Shown here in pieces: positions 5,600 through 7,345 of a stretch of 7,345 bases of DNA (positions are counted from its first letter, which is position 1; each line of letters starts with the position of its first letter). The notes under the pieces are model-generated. The model was given only the letters and a program-made list of their open reading frames with translations, searched no databases and was not told the origin of the DNA. The stretch is from a bacterium (lineage in GTDB: Bacteria > Babelota > Babeliae > Babelales > Chromulinivoraceae): contig CANCGK010000047.1 of the NCBI GenBank assembly GCA_947377595.1, forward strand, positions 1-7,345, in the 5' to 3' direction. The translations under genes and the position numbers were made by a program.

Positions 5600-7001
5600 T
5601 TATCATTTCAAAGGTGATGCAAGTGCGATTAAAGGATCTCAAGATTTTACTAAAGCATATTTTAAAGATTTTGTAGGCGGCGAGCATTTAGAACAATTAG
5701 CACATGAACTTGCAGATTATTTAAAAAATCCTTTACGTTATGAACGAAGCGGCATTGCACCATCAAATGGATACTTACTCATTGGACCATCACAAACAGG
5801 AAAATCTTTTTTTGCAAAAGCATTAAAAACTTTAATCGATGAAGAATTTGAAGGTTCAAATGATAAAGTTAAATTTGTAAGTATTTCTCAAGATGATTTA
5901 GCCTATTACCAAGGTTTTGCTAATTTATTTTATCTTTTAAGCAAACAAGCTCCGGTAATTTTATTTATCGACGAAATTGATATGTTTGGCGTTCGAAGAG
6001 CTCTTGATAAAAAAAACACCCAAGAACTTTTAACTGCTATGAACGGTATTGACACTGATCCAAGTAAAAAAATCATTGTCATTGCAGCAACAAACAGACC
6101 CGAAGAATTAGATTTTGCTTTAGTTCAAAAAGGTCGCCTTGGTGATATTATCAGCTTTGATTATCCAACGTACCAATATCGAAAAGAATACTTAGAGCGC
6201 CAATTATATAAAAGAAATATCACGATTGATCAAGATATGATCGATATGATCGCACAAGAAACTGATGGTCAAACATTTAACATGATTGATACAATTGTCA
6301 AACATGCTGCTCGTATTGCAACATATCAAACTCGTCCTGTGCAAGAATCTGATTTTGAAACTGCACTTGATAGAGAAATTCGCAAAATCAAACCAAATAC
6401 AACACTATCTGCTGCAGAAAAAGAACTGATTGGTATTTATCAAGCAGGTCAAGCTGTAGCTCGACATATCTTAAAGACAGACCAAAAAATAGTTAAAATC
6501 ACTCTTGATACCGTTGACAAACCTTTACCATCAAAAGAAGGCTTTGACATGATTAGCGAAAGCAAAGGCCAGCGTCATGAAAACCATGATTTATTACCTC
6601 AAACTCGTGTTAAACCGACTCGCCTAGGATTTATATTTACCATCAGCGCAACGAATAATCATGAGCTACTCAGCGATACGCAACAAGAACAAGAACTCTT
6701 AGCATTACTTGCAGGTCAAGATGCTTTAGAGATTGTAAAAGGATGCAATTTTCATGAATTTGGCAAAGAAGATCGCGCAAAAGTGCTCGAAGCTTTAGAA
6801 AAAAAGATTGCTCAAGGAACACCAATTACTGATGCAATTCGTCAACAAGCAATCACAGCCAAAGATAATCTGTATCAAAAAGTTAAGACCCTTTTGCAAA
6901 ACAAAACATCATGGATTAAAATTATTACAGATGCATTGATTAAAAATCATACCATCAATCGCAAACAATGGCTTGCGTTAACAGAACAATTTATTCAATA
7001 A
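5565..7001 (+). CDS. FtsH-like AAA+ ATPase with degenerate M41 peptidase domain (C-terminal half)
   Basis: The open frame is 478 codons from a TTG at 5565, its only possible start, with no ribosome binding site. AAA+ domain (about 30-270): Y-F-K-D-F-V-G-G-E, Walker A G-P-S-Q-T-G-K-S (74-81), Walker B I-L-F-I-D-E-I-D (132-139), sensor-1 A-A-T-N-R-P (N177) and an SRH with R191, while the second FtsH arginine is D194. Residues 281-478 follow the FtsH M41 peptidase domain in order: E-K-E-L-I-G-I-Y-Q-A-G-Q-A-V (285-298) where FtsH has HEAGH, L-L-A-L-L-A-G-Q-D-A-L-E (378-389) where FtsH has GGRxAEE, and a terminal helical region like that of FtsH. All three HExxH residues are gone (Y292, Q293, Q296), so proteolysis is not expected; D403 may match the third zinc ligand. 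It probably acts as an ATP-driven unfoldase or remodelling factor, like plant FtsHi proteins. It likely continues the preceding gene. Confidence 0.85.
   Translation: MLQAKKCLQWVNYHFKGDASAIKGSQDFTKAYFKDFVGGEHLEQLAHELADYLKNPLRYERSGIAPSNGYLLIGPSQTGKSFFAKALKTLIDEEFEGSNDKVKFVSISQDDLAYYQGFANLFYLLSKQAPVILFIDEIDMFGVRRALDKKNTQELLTAMNGIDTDPSKKIIVIAATNRPEELDFALVQKGRLGDIISFDYPTYQYRKEYLERQLYKRNITIDQDMIDMIAQETDGQTFNMIDTIVKHAARIATYQTRPVQESDFETALDREIRKIKPNTTLSAAEKELIGIYQAGQAVARHILKTDQKIVKITLDTVDKPLPSKEGFDMISESKGQRHENHDLLPQTRVKPTRLGFIFTISATNNHELLSDTQQEQELLALLAGQDALEIVKGCNFHEFGKEDRAKVLEALEKKIAQGTPITDAIRQQAITAKDNLYQKVKTLLQNKTSWIKIITDALIKNHTINRKQWLALTEQFIQ
5576..5582 (+). other. A7 tract at the frame switch between the two FtsH-like halves
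   Basis: Seven A's precede tgcctcc. The upstream frame reads AAA AAA ATG CCT CCA ATG GGT TAA and stops at 5599. The downstream ATPase frame reads AAA AAA TGC CTC CAA TGG GTT and stays open to 7001. Removing a single A joins both into one 817-residue chain in FtsH domain order. Poly(A) tracts of this length are known sites of RNA polymerase slippage in AT-rich endosymbionts (described in Buchnera and Blochmannia) and of homopolymer sequencing errors. Sequence alone cannot choose between slippage, a real mutation and an error. Confidence 0.8.
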
Positions 7002-7017
7002 TTAACAGGAACAATCT

Positions 7018-7341
7018 ATGAAAAGTTCAAAATTAGCTCTGATGCTTTTAGCTCTACCTTTTCAAGCTATGTCTATAGACTTATCAGGTAACATTCAATC
7101 TTTATTCAAGAAAGAAGAAAATGAATGTAAAGAATTGATGAAAGAATGTTTAACTGCGACTCAAGCAATGAAAGATGCTGAATTAGAAAAGCTAAACGCA
7201 CAATCAAACTGGAATTTAATAAGCGATAATTCACCTGAACATCAAAATGTACGTGCTGCATCAGACAAATTAACATATGCTACAAATCGCTACGAAATCC
7301 TCTTACGTGCTCTAGCACAATGTAAAGCGATAACTCAATAA
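7018..7341 (+). CDS. Small exported helical protein of unknown function
   Basis: A 107-residue protein that I do not recognise. Residues 1-19 (M-K-S-S-K-L-A-L-M-L-L-A-L-P-F-Q-A-M-S) are a signal peptide with probable cleavage after A17 or S19. The mature part of about 88 residues is charged and helical, probably a two-helix hairpin: about 33-66 (E-E-N-E-C-K-E-L-M-K-E-C) and about 73-104, with a turn at N-S-P (71-73). It has three Cys (C37, C44, C102); C37 and C44 lie two helical turns apart, and C102 near the end could pair with one of them if the helices fold back. AGGA (7007-7010) lies 7 nt before the ATG, and only 16 nt separate it from the ATPase stop codon, so it is almost surely cotranscribed with the FtsH-like gene. 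That suggests a periplasmic partner of the FtsH-like protein. Only 4 nt follow the stop codon, so no terminator can be seen. Confidence 0.75.
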   Translation: MKSSKLALMLLALPFQAMSIDLSGNIQSLFKKEENECKELMKECLTATQAMKDAELEKLNAQSNWNLISDNSPEHQNVRAASDKLTYATNRYEILLRALAQCKAITQ

Positions 7342-7345
7342 TTTT

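Overview
This is an AT-rich window from what looks like a host-associated Gram-negative bacterium. Nearly every protein starts with a hydrophobic export or membrane signal. The mix of a pentapeptide-repeat protein, secreted thioredoxin-fold proteins, an exported alpha/beta hydrolase and a divergent FtsH-like AAA+ ATPase resembles Candidatus Dependentiae (TM6) or a similar intracellular symbiont. That assignment is inference; no marker gene or rRNA is present to prove it.

Layout. Positions 4-534 (+) hold an exported pentapeptide-repeat protein with very young internal DNA repeats. A strong bidirectional terminator hairpin separates it from a convergent minus-strand group. That group consists of a secreted thioredoxin-like protein without the redox CxxC (623-1309), an exported alpha/beta hydrolase (1358-2464) 48 bp upstream of it, and further upstream a thioredoxin reductase-thioredoxin fusion with an N-terminal export signal (2867-4327). 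The 402-bp gap between the hydrolase and the reductase holds a 16-bp perfect hairpin and a GC-richer, inverted-repeat-rich block (about 2690-2830) that I cannot assign.

The right half (4547-7341, +) is transcribed divergently from the reductase. It encodes a membrane-anchored protein (4547-5599) and an AAA+ ATPase (5565-7001) that together look like one FtsH-type polypeptide of about 817 residues. They are split by one surplus A in an A7 tract at 5576-5582. The ATPase half has no normal start codon or ribosome binding site of its own. Its C-terminal half aligns by eye with the FtsH M41 peptidase domain, but HExxH is replaced by Y-Q-A-G-Q, so it appears to be a pseudoprotease. A small exported helical protein follows 16 bp downstream (7018-7341).

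The two most notable points are the frameshifted FtsH-like pseudoprotease (programmed or transcriptional slippage, recent decay, or sequencing error) and a thiol-redox theme outside the cytoplasm: an exported TrxR-Trx fusion with unusual NADPH and CPGC motifs, next to a CxxC-less thioredoxin-like protein.
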